64,000 nucleotides of DNA. Source: Colwellia maritima. GTDB lineage: Bacteria > Pseudomonadota > Gammaproteobacteria > Enterobacterales > Alteromonadaceae. Both the position numbers and the translations under genes were made by a program. How positions within the stretch are numbered: the first letter of the stretch is position 1; each line of letters starts with the position of its first letter. This document shows, piece after piece, positions 63,370-64,000 of the stretch. The stretch spans positions 1,098,059 to 1,162,058 of the forward strand of contig NZ_JAKKSL010000001.1 in assembly GCF_022669015.1 (NCBI RefSeq), read 5' to 3'. The notes under the pieces are model-generated. The model saw only the letters and a list, made by a program, of their open reading frames with translations, ran no database searches and was not told where the DNA came from.

Positions 63370-63405
63370 ATTAGTATTTGCGTCAATTAAATTAAGGAAG
63401 GCGCA

Positions 63406-64000
63406 ATGAAATATACACAACTTACTACGCTAGCAGTGGCAGTATCAGCTCAGTTTTATACTCCTGTTTATGCTCAAGCTGATGAGCCAGAAGAAAACAT
63501 GGAAAGGATTATCGTGACAGGAAGTCGTGTCATTGAAAGTATTGATGAGGTGCCTGCTTCAATTACAGTGATTAGCCGAAAAAAAATAGAGCAACATTTG
63601 AAAGTCTCGCCAGAATTGCAAAGCTTATTAGCGATGTATGTTCCTGGTATGGCGACTAGCACAGGTACATCAAGTAATGCCGGTCAAACGTTACGTGGAC
63701 GATCTCCATTAGTGATGATAGATGGTGTGCCGCAGTCAACACCGTTACGTAATGGTTCGTTAGGTATTAAAACATTAGACCCGCCGCAATTGAACGAATA
63801 GAAGTAATAAAAGGGGCTACCTCTATTTATGGTAATGGTGCGGCGGGTGGTATTATTAACTATATTACTAAACGATCATCAAATGAAGGAATGGCAGGAG
63901 AAGTCAGCTTATCTAGTCGTTTTAGTATGGTTCAACCTGATGAAAGTGCGGGTGGTCGTTTAGAAGGTAACATTAATGGTAAAATAAATAAATTTAGCTA
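63406..64000 (+). CDS. TonB-dependent siderophore receptor, N-terminal part, one frameshift, cut by window end
   Basis: Outer-membrane ferric-siderophore receptor. Signal peptide to about residue 24 (PVYAQA), TonB box-like ERIIVTGSR, and plug-domain motifs SITVISRKKIEQ, GQTLRGRSPLVMIDGVPQ and, after repair, LDPAAIERIEVIKG, then SIYGNGAAGGIINYITK. The frame breaks at 63781, where CCGC stands for CCAGC. It has a strong AAGGAAGG ribosome site and a near-perfect Fur box. The barrel lies beyond the window. Confidence 0.9.

Overview
The window is AT-rich chromosomal DNA from a marine gammaproteobacterium. Gene content and protein style point to the Alteromonadales, most likely a Colwellia/Thalassotalea-type organism: NarGHI and NorB close to the enterobacterial and pseudomonad proteins, an rmf gene, a long-form PyrB, erpA beside a DUF6776 gene, and many TonB receptors. 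No rRNA, tRNA, CRISPR array, phage or insertion sequence was seen.

Layout. (1) 1-16.1 kb is a peptide and hydroxyproline utilisation region: POT peptide transporter, Oar-like TonB receptor, DUF885 metallopeptidase lipoprotein, GH63-like glycosidase, GntR/FCD regulator, alpha-ketoglutaric semialdehyde dehydrogenase, 4-hydroxyproline epimerase, a gutted DapA-family deaminase, a D-amino-acid (hydroxyproline) dehydrogenase and an M24 Xaa-Pro-type peptidase. Six copies of an ATTGTATACAAT-like palindrome stand in front of these units, including the regulator itself, so this looks like one GntR regulon for collagen-like or other hydroxyproline-rich glycoprotein. (2) 16.1-16.9 kb is alkB behind a LexA-type box. 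(3) 16.9-34.6 kb is respiratory nitrate reduction: ppiC, narIJHG, narK, narXL, two more NNP-type nitrate/nitrite porters, and a PP2C-kinase fusion. A perfect FNR box and a NarL 7-2-7 site lie between narK and narX. (4) 34.6-41.1 kb has small unknown genes, a cupredoxin, a periplasmic binding protein, norCB behind a perfect FNR/DNR box, and two GYF_2-domain proteins. (5) 41.6 kb is rmf. (6) 41.9-50.6 kb is a molybdenum cofactor and molybdate cluster (moaA-mobA-moaBCDE-modABC-moeB on the minus strand, moeA divergent) with a Moco-riboswitch-like leader; it supplies the NarG cofactor. (7) 50.6-64 kb is housekeeping and envelope: a STAS-like protein, hemL, pyrB, S41 protease, hemJ, ClC antiporter, erpA, GGDEF and HD-GYP proteins, and a Fur-controlled PepSY protein plus siderophore receptor cut by the window end.

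Sequence quality is the most unusual feature. About twenty-five frameshifts break at least fourteen otherwise well conserved genes. In my reading the 5-mer GCTGG and its complement CCAGC do not occur intact anywhere in 64 kb, and at about sixteen of the breaks restoring exactly that 5-mer repairs both the frame and the conserved protein. I therefore read most broken genes as functional and the breaks as systematic sequencing or base-calling errors, possibly caused by a modified base in that motif. The exception is the hydroxyproline deaminase, which has lost about two thirds of its coding sequence and is treated as a pseudogene.
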